Below the pieces are notes generated by a model. The model had not been told where the DNA came from. It made no database searches and was given only the letters and a program-made list of their open reading frames with translations. The translations under genes and the position numbers were made by a program. This document shows, piece after piece, positions 1-12,000 of a stretch of DNA of 64,000 nt. How positions within the stretch are numbered: position 1 is the stretch's first letter; every line of letters begins with the position of its first letter. The DNA is from Diprion similis (lineage: Eukaryota; Arthropoda; Insecta; Hymenoptera; Diprionidae), in assembly GCF_021155765.1 (NCBI RefSeq), contig NC_060110.1, positions 11,221,501-11,285,500 of the forward strand, in the 5' to 3' direction.

Positions 1-1403
1 TATCTGTATAATACATTTCGGAATAATTTTTACGATGTCCATAATCACGGTCTTGATACTAAGTTTCACCTCCAAACAAGAAAGTGAACTGGAAAGATTT
101 TTTCTCGGGCATTTCAGAGTAATATTCAATTCGGTGCATAACTCAGGGACAATACAAGCTAATTTAGTACACTTATCAGAGAGGATATTACGACAATTTA
201 TTCGAGCCAGCGAGGCACCCTTTTTGTCAATATTTTTGCGCCTTTTTATTCGGCGCCCGGACGACAAAAAGGCGACACGATTCATCTTGCACACGTGCGA
301 AACCCCTGGACAACATGATTAGGAAATTATTGTCAAGTTTATTCGCAGCGGGAGGGATTCCACCCCCGTAGTATTGGCTCCAAGTTTTTTCTGGTCGCTA
401 TTTTTCAGGCAAACTTCAATTCAACCGGGAGAAAAATCATGTTTGTGTACGATGAACGCGAATGTCCGCCAGAAAACCGCACTTCAAATGCGCCTTTCAA
501 CCCTTGTGAAATGACCTGATCCGATAAAAGAGAAATTTATTTCAAGTTGCAGCTGAAAATACGAATGGACTGTCAAAGTGCTTCGACCCATGAAAAAAAT
601 TGATTTTTCCTCGACGATTGTAATCAATTCTGATATCGATTCGAGGCATCTACGTGACTTGAGATACAGTTGGAAGAGAGACGCGACATAATTCGCAACT
701 CAAGAGCTGCGCCCACACATCACTCTGGAATTTATGTTATGCTCGGCAGGTTTGAATGAGAATTAGTTCGGGAAAACTGAGGAAGGAGTGAAGATCCGAC
801 TTCATTCGCTGTGATATCGGCATGCAACTAGGGCGACGTTAGTGGGCGTCAAGTCGTGGCTTCCAAGTCGCAATTTCGGGCATGATTTGAATAAACCGAA
901 GCAAGTGAGCTAAGGGGGAGATAAATATCTGCTGAGAGAGAAAATCCACGAGGTCGTTGGCATTTAGACTAGATAAGAAGAAGGAGAGAAAAAAGGGGTT
1001 GTAAAAAAGAAAAAAAAATATCACAGCATCGCGGACTTCGAGCACGCGATAAGGTTAAATTAATGAACCTCGTTGTTCTTTGTGTAAAATGGTCACAAGA
1101 TCGGTACAATCTTCGTTATTTCTCTTTTACATTCAAATGCTGTGAAGGCATATTTTATTTTCTTATTTTCTTTCTGCCGTTTCTTGAAAAATCTGGAACT
1201 TTCTATTAAGGATTGTTCAACAAAACTCTGAAAAACACATGATTTTATGATTGAAATTTTATTCAATTTCTAAATCGCGTGTGATGGAAAACATGTGGAA
1301 ATTTTGGAAAGTCGAAACTTGAAAGATGACCACGTTTTTGCAAATATCTTAACGCAACAATTGTGACTTTATTCGGGTAGAACAAGGAATAGCTTGTGAA
1401 ATA

Positions 1404-1434
1404 GTGAGTGAGTGAGTGAGTGAGTGAGTGAGTG
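1404..1434. repeat. (GTGA)n microsatellite
   Basis: Nearly eight uninterrupted copies of GTGA. A short antisense open frame over it contains only a repeated Ser-Leu-Thr-His reading and is not a gene. Confidence 0.95.
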
Positions 1435-2181
1435 TAATTTTCCGGTGAAATGGTGAGGAAAATTGACAATTGCTGTATAGTAAAGTGTATCGACTGCAAA
1501 GGTCAAAGTTCAGGGATGAACAACCAAGAGGAAAGTTTTTTAACCGATAAGTTTATTTCAACCAAAGAGGGTTGGTGAGGCGCGTTTTCCGTCGGCGAAT
1601 CGCAGACTACGTTAATGAGTTCTTTGCATGTCGAGACTCCGTTTTCCGCTCGACCGGTTCACCGTATTAGAGCTTTTAATTATCGCTAAATTAGACAAGA
1701 AAAGAGGACGACAAGAAAAAGAAGAGAAGTGGGAAGAAGTGGGAAAAGGAAAACACAATTTTCGCCACCAAGCCATCAGCAACGCCTCGCTTATACGGCA
1801 CCTATGGACCATTCCATTTGTACCCGCCATAAACAAACCCTACGAGGAAGCAAATGACCTTTTCCGGAATTGACGAGCCTCCAGAATAAATCCTCCGGAA
1901 TCTCAACGCCCATTATCTCAATTTTTGTGTCCCGTACTTTCCTCGAATACACCTTATGTGAAAAGAAAAAAATAAACCATCATCTATGAATCTGAAGACA
2001 TGATCCCACAAAAAAATTATTCCGGAAATAGGGTTTCAGCATTTTACAGTACATGGAAGACTGATTTCAAAAATCATTTTTTTTTTTTTTTTTTTCGTTC
2101 TTCCCTGATATACAGGGTTTGCAATCTGGCTCTAAATCCGTTCACTGTATAAATGTCGACAAGCCGCTGCACTTCGGACGA

Positions 2182-2189
2182 TATATAAA
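2182..2189 (+). promoter_or_regulatory. TATA-like box, weak promoter candidate
   Basis: A TATATAAA motif lies in a locally GC-richer setting, followed after about 30 bases by a stretch that could hold a start site. No downstream coding exon was found, so this is only a candidate; TATA-like strings are common by chance in AT-rich DNA. Confidence 0.15.
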
Positions 2190-4629
2190 TATAACGCGCA
2201 GCGTGGAGCACCTAAGACAAGTCGGATGAGGGTGTTGACAAACGAGAGATTTGCACTCGGGGGAAATCAGATTTTCTTACTGGGTCACGCGCGTTACGGA
2301 ATCGCAGTCCTACCTTGCAATCTGATATTTCATACCTTTCCCTTATCCCAGCCCGATTCTCCCTTAGCTGTCGCTTTCCAGCTGTGGTAAGATCTGATTT
2401 TTCCCCCTTTTTTTCGCAGGGGATTTATCGATAAGATTCGCTGCGCTCTCCGCTACCAGGCAACGAGGCTAAATCTTGACGGATTTCAATCGGACTCAAT
2501 TCAATCAACGGAAATCTATCTCTCTTTTAATCTGCTCTACAACGAAAATTGACTCTCGGCCTCTAGTCAAATCAGCGGAATGCTTCTGTACGCCTGATCT
2601 GCGGCTGATGCGACTTAATTCATGCAAGTGAAATTGAAAATTCACAAGCCGCTTCATCATATTGGCCAGATCTGGACAAACGCTTGCGAGAAAAACGGTG
2701 AATTAAAATTGATCCATGCATTTTAAAATAGTTTGAGGCTGAGAGTTTTTATGAAAAATAAATTCGAACAGGATGAAAAAATCGATACAGATTTTGGAAA
2801 CTCTCATCTGCTATGAAGAAATTAATAAACAAACTTACTTAGAGCGTGAAAATCTTTACGAAACGGGGGACCGAAACCTCGTATGAAATACCAGGCATAT
2901 TTCATGTCGCAATACTCGAGACGTTTCCTTCCCGTACTTACAACCTTGATTTCCGAATACGCTTGACACACAAGGGGAATACGGATCTGAAATTTGGTAA
3001 CCAAAACTTGCGCCGGGTAGAAGTAATGGTAATGAGAAAAAAAGAGAAATAAAATGAGAAAGAAAGAAATTCACCCCTCAAACCAATATTACAAGAAAAA
3101 TGTCGACAAGTATTGGAACAGGGGTTAGTTGATCAGAATATCGTCCATTCCACGATAATATCCATCTACTCTCGTTATAAATGCATATTTATTTTGATTC
3201 GATCGGGTCTAGTTTTTGTGGCATAGCTACTACCAGTGAGCTAGTGAAATGGCCACAAATTTTTGGGAAATAAATTCCATGACATTCTTGGAGTTATAGT
3301 AAGTTACTGAAACCTAAATCGTTCAGCTTAATAACTCTAAATTCTGTTAAAATTCAATTCAAATTGAGGAAAAATATAACGTGAAAAAAAGTTAGTTTGA
3401 GCCAATTTTTTTTCTCGATGAAAAAAAGTACACGATCAAATTAAAATACCCTGACAATTCCGGATTATGATAGTGGAACGAGCTCGATACGATACTTTAA
3501 TTTGAACTGTCACATCGCTACTTTGCCGAAACAACCAATAAAATAGAATGTTTATCGTTTTCACCTGCTTTTATTGATTCAAGTTACTTTGTTACTTAGT
3601 GAATGTAGAAGATGATTCTGATCTAATCTTAGATACGTATCTAAAATTTTGTAATATCAATCTAATTCTAATCTACAAAGCCCTGTTCCGAACATAATCA
3701 GTTAAAAGTTTTCACTTTACACACAAAAAGTGAATATTTGTTGATCAGTGTCAAAGGACGAAATTGGAAAATACAAACGAGTAACAAAGAAACCATGGAA
3801 TCAGCTGGACAGCGGAATAATCAATGTTGAATAGCGAAGGGAAGTGACTTATCGCGAAGATGTCCTGGCAAGCGGATGAATGCGTGTTAAGTGTTGGCTG
3901 CATAACGAATGCCGTTTAAACGCGAAGCGGCTGCTGTGTACAGAGCAGTCTAATGGATGTCGACCTGCAGGGGATTGCTGGTGTTGACTTGACCCCACAA
4001 ATAGTTACACGCAAAACGGATGACAGGGTGATTATTAAGGTGAGCCAAGTCCAAACAATGCGCAGTAATTGTGCAAGAAATTATATCACGTAACACAAGT
4101 GTCCCTAAATCGCGAATTGAATTGCGATAAAGATGAGCGAAAGATCGAAGGAACGCTAGACTTTTCAAATTCAGTTATCGACGAGTCCTTTTTTAACAGC
4201 CATGCATCCCTATTTTATACTCCGCAGAATTTACGAGTAACCTTTTGGTACATGAGTGGATAAACTTTTCTATCCTGAAAATTTTTATATCCAGCCTTCA
4301 GTTTCGCGAATTACGATGTGAAGTTGCGGATCCGCGATTCCGAGAATCTGGTTTAAAGTTTGCTCCTTCGGGAAATTGCCGATTGGAATAGACCTCGTTT
4401 GGCGAGGATCCCTGTTAACCTTGGACCGTATCTTTTTCCTACAGCCAAAGTCAATCGGCCAACAACCAGGCTTTGCCCTAAGGGGACTAGACTAAGTTTC
4501 TCGATTCATTGCGATAAAAGCAAGCGACGGTACTGCGAATGCTCAATCGGTATTATATTCAATGGTAGCTTCTCTCGGTCTGAAATTTTATCGATCTTCT
4601 TTGGAAAATATTGCCAATATCCCTGGAGA

Positions 4630-4667
4630 ATATATATATATATGTGTGTATATATATATATATATAC
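4630..4667. repeat. (TA)n-rich microsatellite with a TG interruption
   Basis: Two TA runs separated by TGTGTG. Both strands read through it as Tyr/Ile strings, which explains the spurious open frames at 4360-4737 and 4559-4753. Confidence 0.9.
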
Positions 4668-6645
4668 ACCATGCATATACGTGTTGCCTTACTCGTTAAC
4701 CGAGCTTGCTTCTTTTGACACTTTTCATCCCGTTTGATAAATTCCTTAAACATTGATTGATTACATCGGAGAGATAAGATCGTACGTTTAGGAATTTCAA
4801 AAATTGTTCTTTTTCCTAATCACGCGTATCATCGTACCTTTGGACTCTGTCCAACCTTTTTTAATTGTGTAGGTGTAACGTCTATGAAATTTTAGCCCCT
4901 AATAATTTTTCAATACTAGCAGATGAAATTTTTTTTCAGTTAAAAATGGAAAACCATTTTGTTGAAATGGGACCTGAACAAAGTTACTTATTTCGTTGAA
5001 AATCGATGAGAAATATCTTTGCACGACGGAGTTAGTGTCCTGTGCATTCTCGAAATATCGGCACCTGTAGTCACTGGACTGTAAATATTTCCTTCACAGA
5101 TGATTGCACCAAAATGGATCCTGCGGGTCACCAAACACAACCAACGGTTTAAAGTAAAAATCCCTCAAGCTTTTCTGCTACTTAAACGTGTATAAATACT
5201 TTAATAAGTGTACACATCAATTCTACATTTCCAGATCATTTGTTTGGCTGTAATAAGCCTTGATGACAATCCTACTTATCCTTCAAAATCTGAATCGTGC
5301 CTCTGTGTAAGCTATGCTAATTATCGTTGAATGTTACCATCTGGACGTCTGCACGAATTGATAATAAACGTGAATCCTAGTTGGTTAAATTTAACCCAAC
5401 AAATTTGACTTCAGAATAATATGGCTTTTTGCTGAAGTTGGTCGCGAGCCAAAGACAAGCTTTGCACCCATTGACCAGTTCGTGCGATAAAGCGCGAATC
5501 AGCAAGTGAAGCGTGAGAAACATCAAAAATTCAACTTCATGGCATAATCGATTTGGCTTTAGGGTGGGGGTTAAATTTCTTCACATGACCAATAAGTTTA
5601 TACGAAAAATTTTCTATTTTTTACAACCAGTCCGATTTAATTCTTTCGATATTTAGCTCTCCAAATCATGTTTTTCGACATTTTTAATCTTATGAAGAGA
5701 TAAAATTTTTTTAATTTCTATTTGTTATTTTCCGCGAAGAATTTCCTGTTTCTTTAAGGCAAATCCCATTAAGCTCCTTCACCTCTCAAAAGCTTGGATT
5801 CACTAGGCGAAATTTCTTGCCGTACTAAAAGTTGGATAGCGGACTCAAAAATAGAGAAAATATCTTTTAGAAATTTTTTTTTTTTTTTATAATTTCGAAC
5901 CAATCACTCGAACGATTTCACTCTTCTTAAGGACAGGTTTAATGTACCTGTGTAACCTGCAGACGGTAATTCGGACCAACCGCACTTTGCGCGGCCATAA
6001 ATATCTCGTAAAAATTAAGGCAGACACCCAATAAAACATTTAAATTGCGTACTTTGCCCAGCACGATTGGTACAAACCTGAATTTTAAAATTGCCTCTCT
6101 TTTTTCTTCAACTTTGCCAGTTCATTTAGTTTTTTCAATCATTGTCTTTGACGAATCGAAGGTTTCATAAGATAAAGCCTAAGAACATATCATCGCGAAT
6201 CGAATAATTTTGGAACTCGTTCAAATTTATTAATCGCAAGTTCACTTCACACATGCTTTGGAATAATGGGAAGAAATGGAAATTCTAAGGTTTGGCTGAG
6301 GGTGTTTTGCCGATGTGCAAACGAGACTAGTAACACGATCAAAAAAGGGAATAACCATCTTTATTCTGCACTTCTTGGCGAGACTCTTTAGGTTTTTGGA
6401 CCTTCATCGTAATTGCCTTTCGGTCGATAATCCTCAGAGAAAACACACCGTCGTCCGCAAAAACGAGCTTCGGATTGCTGGGGAAAAGCCGGAAAGAGGC
6501 CAAGAGCTGTTTTTGCTGTCTCCCCCTCCTAGTCGTCGAAGTTTTTGGCAACCGTACAGCGTTCGAAGAGAGTAAGTGTGTTACATGAATGAACAGTGGT
6601 TGCCACTCAAAGTTGTATTTGACACAAGAAAAGGCGGCATGTTAT

Positions 6646-9022
6646 TTAGGCCTGAAATTGCAACAAGAGTACGAGATACGTTGTGAGGAGAGCGGTGATC
6701 TGAAACAGCAATAGAACGAGAAGGTTCGTTCAGTTCCAAGAAGTTTAAATAACTTACAGATGCATTAAATATCGATTGAAAGTGTTCGACCAATTCCACA
6801 AACTTACGGAGCGCAGGAGAGGCAAGTTTACGTGGAAGCAGCCAGCCGCAGAAAAGTTCAACCTACGATTGATGAGATGCAGAGAAGATTCGATTCTCTA
6901 TACAAAAAAAAAAAAAGTAAAATAAATAAATAAATAATAAAATGTACTTTAAAAATGAATCCAAGCTATTATTATACTCAGAATTTTAAATATTTCCTCA
7001 CGTAGCTACGTCTGATGGTGGAAGACTTCCAGTTGAACAGGATCGAGCCTATGCTGTTTGCCTGAATGGTAAACAGGAGTTAATTTTTGAGCATTTTACT
7101 ACTAACGAGACGGTTCGATTTGTAAAGTAACCCGAAATCTGAGGGATAGTAACCTCGCTCGAAGTATAGTGACAGGTGATGTGAAGCAGCAGAAGTTGAG
7201 ATCCAAAAACGACGACCCACCAAGCGATGCAGGCGACGAGGGACCACCGCGTGTCCACTGTGTCTGTCGTCGATACAAGCCAGTCAATCAAAAAGTACAG
7301 ATTGGCCACGCTGTGGCCGCAGAGATTTATCAACCATGCCAAAAGGGGCCAAGAGTACTGACGACTCAGACTCTCGCTCGCGTTCATTAGGCTGTTGTGC
7401 AGCTGATGTATCACCTTCGATAAGGAAATAAGAGGAAAATGTAAGCAAACATCAGAGCCTGATCATCGTCAGGCCAATCGCTGTCTTCAGTTCTCTTCTT
7501 CATTTCCGCAATTGCGTGAACTCCATTTTACTATTGCTCTGAAGCACTATGTAACTTACTCTGAAATCTACCCCGAGGTACTTTTGCGTGGGCAAAGTTG
7601 ACGAGTCCTTGCTACGTTGAGCGACTTCGTTCAGATGTCGAAAGCGTTGTCCGAGCAGAAGCACAATGCCTGAGAACTTTATTGTGCTGAATGAGTTCGT
7701 CACGTAGCCCAGAATGTAGATCATGTTTTCAACGAAGGATTCATGGAAGGCGATAATGCCCGTCCCGACGATAACGGCCCAGGCGATGAAGCTGAAAACG
7801 AACGTGAAGAAGACCCAAACTTTCACGGATCTTTCCTTTAGCGGATAACCGAGATAACGCATCCTTGTATCGAACTGCTTCATGATGTTCGTCACCTCGG
7901 CGAGTTCCTTTCGCGTCCAAAGAGATCCCAGGATGTTCAGCATCAAGACTGAGTAATTAGAGATCACCTGCATGGCCAGAAATTGATTTTACTGTTAGTC
8001 TGCATTTTTTTTTTCTTTTTTGTAATGTGGTGAAAAGATTATACGTGTCTCAAAATTCAAGCAATTTTTCCCGAGTATGCTGTACCGAAATTTATTGAAG
8101 CGTGTTTGTCTGGAGCTTCGCGAGAAGCCAAGAAATCCCTTAGAGGGCTGGCCGTGCCAGCTGGAGTCAAACATGTTCAAAACCTGTTTCATGACATCAA
8201 ACAGCTTGTTTAAATTCTTCGAATTTACCGCTTCTTTCAGAGTCTGAGTGCAACGATGCCACTGGAATTGAGACCTTTCGAAAATAATTCTTCGCAATCC
8301 TTCACGGTTGTAGGATATGAATAAAATTTAATTATTATCTTTCCGAAACGGTGAGGCTTAATGTTTAAATGACTTAGCAAAGAACTGTCGGAAATTTGTC
8401 TCTTTATTAAACGTAGGCAGCTTTTCAAGCGGATGAAAAACTCGGTCGCATATAAGCTGTACTTTGCACAAAGTTTGCGATTATGCCGCACACGATACCA
8501 GATCAAGGTTAACGAACGTTAAATAAGTATATCCATTTGTCTGAAAATGCAGTAAGTAACATTCCACGATCTATTGCGTTCTACTTCGGTGAGTTTCGCC
8601 TTCAATAATCGGAGAATTTGTAACCCTTGTCCTTTGCCGTTATAAACTAAAGCGATTCGAGTGAAAGTTTGAAACTGAAGAATGCAATAAAGTTACATAC
8701 ACACCTTCGCAGTTTCGGTGACGTCGAGAATCGGTGTGTTTCTTTCGATGCCGGTGAATTTGCGGAGAACGATGTAGAGAAGGTAAGTGTGAAGCATGCA
8801 GCAGAGTATGGAGTAAAAAATTCCGTAAGTCCAGGATACGAAACGGTCGTCACGAATCTCCAACGGAGCGTGTCCGATAAATCGAATGACGTAGAATAAA
8901 GGACGAACAGCCGAAATTACGGGCCATTCTAGTCGTGAAACTTGCCCAGGATGACGACGAAAACGAGAAGACAGCTTCCTCACGGCGGATTCAACGTCGA
9001 AGACCCCCCGTGACACATGCAT
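6646..9022 (-). CDS. gustatory receptor (GR family, 7-transmembrane), complete
   Basis: Insect gustatory receptor, a ligand-gated channel family of taste neuron membranes. Exons on the minus strand: 9022-8705, 7973-7560, 7414-7154, 7061-7002, 6897-6808, 6699-6646. All joins are phase 0 and give 398 residues with no internal stop, a normal length. Exon 1 carries the N-terminal PLFYVIRFIG-type first membrane segment; exon 2 has the next helices. Exon 4 holds a divergent form (ANSIGSI) of the conserved Ala-Asn-Arg loop. Exon 5 has LHLINRRLNFSAAGCF, the pre-TM7 segment, and exon 6 ends in TYLVLLLQF (388-396), the TYhhhhhQF signature of GRs. The three short C-terminal phase 0 introns are typical of the family. 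The exon 3 donor (GAG|GTTACT) and acceptor (AAG) are weaker than the rest. No close match to the sugar, CO2 or Gr43a subfamilies is evident, so the ligand is unknown. It stands alone here, with no tandem copy seen. Confidence 0.93.
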
Positions 9023-12000
9023 AATTCACTCCTTTCGCTCGACGCTGTCCTCTGAAAGTCGAAGGACTAATTGTTCACCCCTCGGCGTCACTTTGACGAA
9101 GACGATGCGTCAGACTGAGATTATCGGGCACCGGCTGTAGGCAACACTGATTTCGCGTGCTCGTTTCACGGGGCTTCGTTCTGATCTTTTTACTGATTCG
9201 TATGATTAATGATAATTAAAATTGATGATTCATGATTAGGATCCAAAGCACGGTGCCAGAATTTGGTTTAAAATTAAATATTTGCCATTAAACACTTTAA
9301 GGGGATGAAACAACCCTGCAAAGTAAGACGTGTCAAGAGGTGATGTGACAGTTTCACCCACGAGAACGTAATATTTTTCAAACAATCCAAATGGAAAAGT
9401 TTTTTCTTAGCGAGAAATGAAAAATGTAATTTTCTTTTTTTTTTTAATTTCAAAAAAATAAAAAAGAAACTACCAAATCGCTTCTTGACTTGCCTTACTT
9501 TGGATGGTTGCTTTACCCACTTAAAGTGTTTAATGAGTCTGAGTTTTGAGTCTAGTATAACATATTACAAAAAAATTAAATCGAAGAGATCGACAATTCG
9601 ATTAATTACCCGGAGGAAAATGAAATTTCAACCAAGACACGATGATAGAAACACAATTGTACGGCAGAAAGATTACGCGAGCTTTACTCGTGCGGCCGTT
9701 TTATCCTGTTAACTTACACTCCGGCAAACTTGAGTATTTTGCTAGATATACTTTTTTTCTCAAGTGTTTCTACACCACGCCAGCGATATAATCTTGACAA
9801 ATGACTTACGCGCAGAATTGCCCAGCGAGCATTTCGCGTTCAATACGTTCAACACACGTGGCACGTAACATAGGTATGACTATTCCGCTATTCCTTTGAC
9901 TTTGAGTAACAAGTTCGCGAATTCAGTCTGAATACCTAATATCATAATGTCCAACAAATCGATGTCCATAAATCACTTTTTAGCCGTGAAACACGCGGGC
10001 AATTTCTGCAGATCTGTTAATAGCTGACCTGTTTCCGAGTGTAAGGGAAGCACTGAATTGATCGTAAAGCGACAAAAGTCTCTCAATCTTCCATCCCCAC
10101 TGTGAACACTTTAGCGCTATTCTATCTTCCATAACTATCTAACTTTAAGAATTTTTTTTTCCAAAGAATCAGCAAAAGATATCGATGCAAAACCTGTTGG
10201 AATATGAAATACACATATTTTTCTATATTCAAGAATTTTTTCGAAATTTCTTGACGGTGATTTCTTCCCTGTAAAATAAAATCCGAACACTTAAGTGTCC
10301 ACAATGGGAACCGTGTATAAAAAAATAACAGTGTGACGAAGGATTAGTTATTGAATAAACTGAACATTAAGAATTCATCAGGATCAACGTAGGCATGAAT
10401 TATCTCGCACTTTGAGACAATACTAACTTGTAATTAAAATGAACGGCCCAACCATATTCATTGTATCTAAAACAAAGGAATTTGAACATAAAAAAAAAAA
10501 AAAAATGTGTTTATAAAATAGCAAGTATACGCACGTAACGCGCTCTTCATTATTCAACGATGATTTATTATCGTATAACAAGATTTGCAAAACTACCGCA
10601 ATCGCTGCAACAGAAAACAAATAACCCGGATCTAACCTGAAAGCTCAAACAGTTCAAAAACGTACCAGAATGTAATCAAACCCGAAACAACTTCAATCGA
10701 GAGGAGTATATTCCTAATTTTCCTCAATAATCCCGGGCTGCTTTATCTCGCTATATGCATAGTGATCGGATAGTTAATCCTGGTGTACACCGGGTATGTA
10801 ACTTTATTACTATATCAATTTGTAGAACAGCTTTGGGTCGGTTATGCTCGAGCAAGCAACATATAGCGTCCATCCATATCTGTTCCTCCGTAGATGAGAG
10901 GGAGAATAAACGAGCTAGAGGGGCAATCGTTCCACGTCAACCCCTTTCGAAAATTTACAGTTTAAACAACGTGAAGGAGCCTATCTTACCACGTGTTTCT
11001 GAGGACTTGGCCTGACCGTCGTGAACAACAACAACAATAAGTCGATTAATGCGAATATAAGTATTATATCGATCGAACGAGCTGCCGAAGGTGCGACGAG
11101 ACTCACGATGGAACGTTAACTGCCAATGAGGGGACGTGTTGCTCCGGTATGCGCTATCACTGCCGGAAATCAATATATCATTCGCATAAACGAACAGCAA
11201 TCGAACATGCCTTCAAAACAAAACAATTACTTTGCTGGAACTGACGCACCGGACTTGTCATGCACACTTGAAAACAGCAATTTCGTATCCGCAAAGTATT
11301 CGAAGAAGGGAATGATAACATGTACAGGTGACACACGTACTCCGCAAAATGGCATTTGCCAAATTTTCCCTTCCATACTTGACGTAGCATGATGATGTAA
11401 ATATTTCGATTACGATTCAGAAACGTTAGGATACCGTTCCAGCGCTGGTTCCAAAAATTTTTATCCTTCCGAGGGGAAAAAACATCTCCATGTACCCAGT
11501 TTTGCCTTTATTTAGACAGTTGTGGATTCTCAAAGGCTCAATGTCTACTCTGTCGACCCTGAATTTTCCGTTTCGGAACCGATATTGGCCACATGATTGC
11601 TTTCCATCTAAGTTATCGAATGTTATTTCAGGCTATTCCTGTAAAATGATCGTCGAGGGATAAAGTTTACAACGAGCATAGTGTTCGTAAAGACTATCCT
11701 GACATCAGTGATTGATAGTGATTGGCTTAGGTTTTTTTTTCTCCACTCTTCTGCAACGCTATAATGAACGCGTTTCATTCATCACGCAATCCAGAATCGA
11801 CGACAAGAACTGACAAGGATGGAGAGAAGATGCTAGTGGCGATTGTTTATTGCTCTTTATCCAACTGTTTTCCCAACTTCCAATTCCAACTTTTATCCCT
11901 AAGTAAAATGGACTGATTATCTCGCAGTCGCTCTTCTTAAACCCACGAAACTTCTGCCGAGCTAATTCAGTGCGAGCTGGGTCCGTAGAATGCTGATGAT

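Larger units (their letters stand above)
1..6645. other. gene-poor region, no supported gene
   Basis: I see no coding region here that I can support. Open frames are short (the longest runs about 95 to 125 codons, at 35-322 and 4360-4737), show no recognisable domain, and could not be linked to further exons by matching splice sites. The stretch is AT-rich with poly-T runs (for example near 2080 and 5875) and two microsatellites listed separately. It could be intergenic DNA downstream of the gustatory receptor gene or an intron of a gene that reaches past the left edge; the sequence does not decide. Confidence 0.5.

Noticed and set aside
35-322. 95-codon plus-strand frame at the left edge
   Set aside because: No domain, no splice partner found, and composition like its surroundings; treated as chance.
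8237-8506. 89-codon minus-strand frame in the receptor intron as a coding exon
   Set aside because: Exons 1 and 2 of the receptor already join in phase with full protein continuity; nothing is missing between them.
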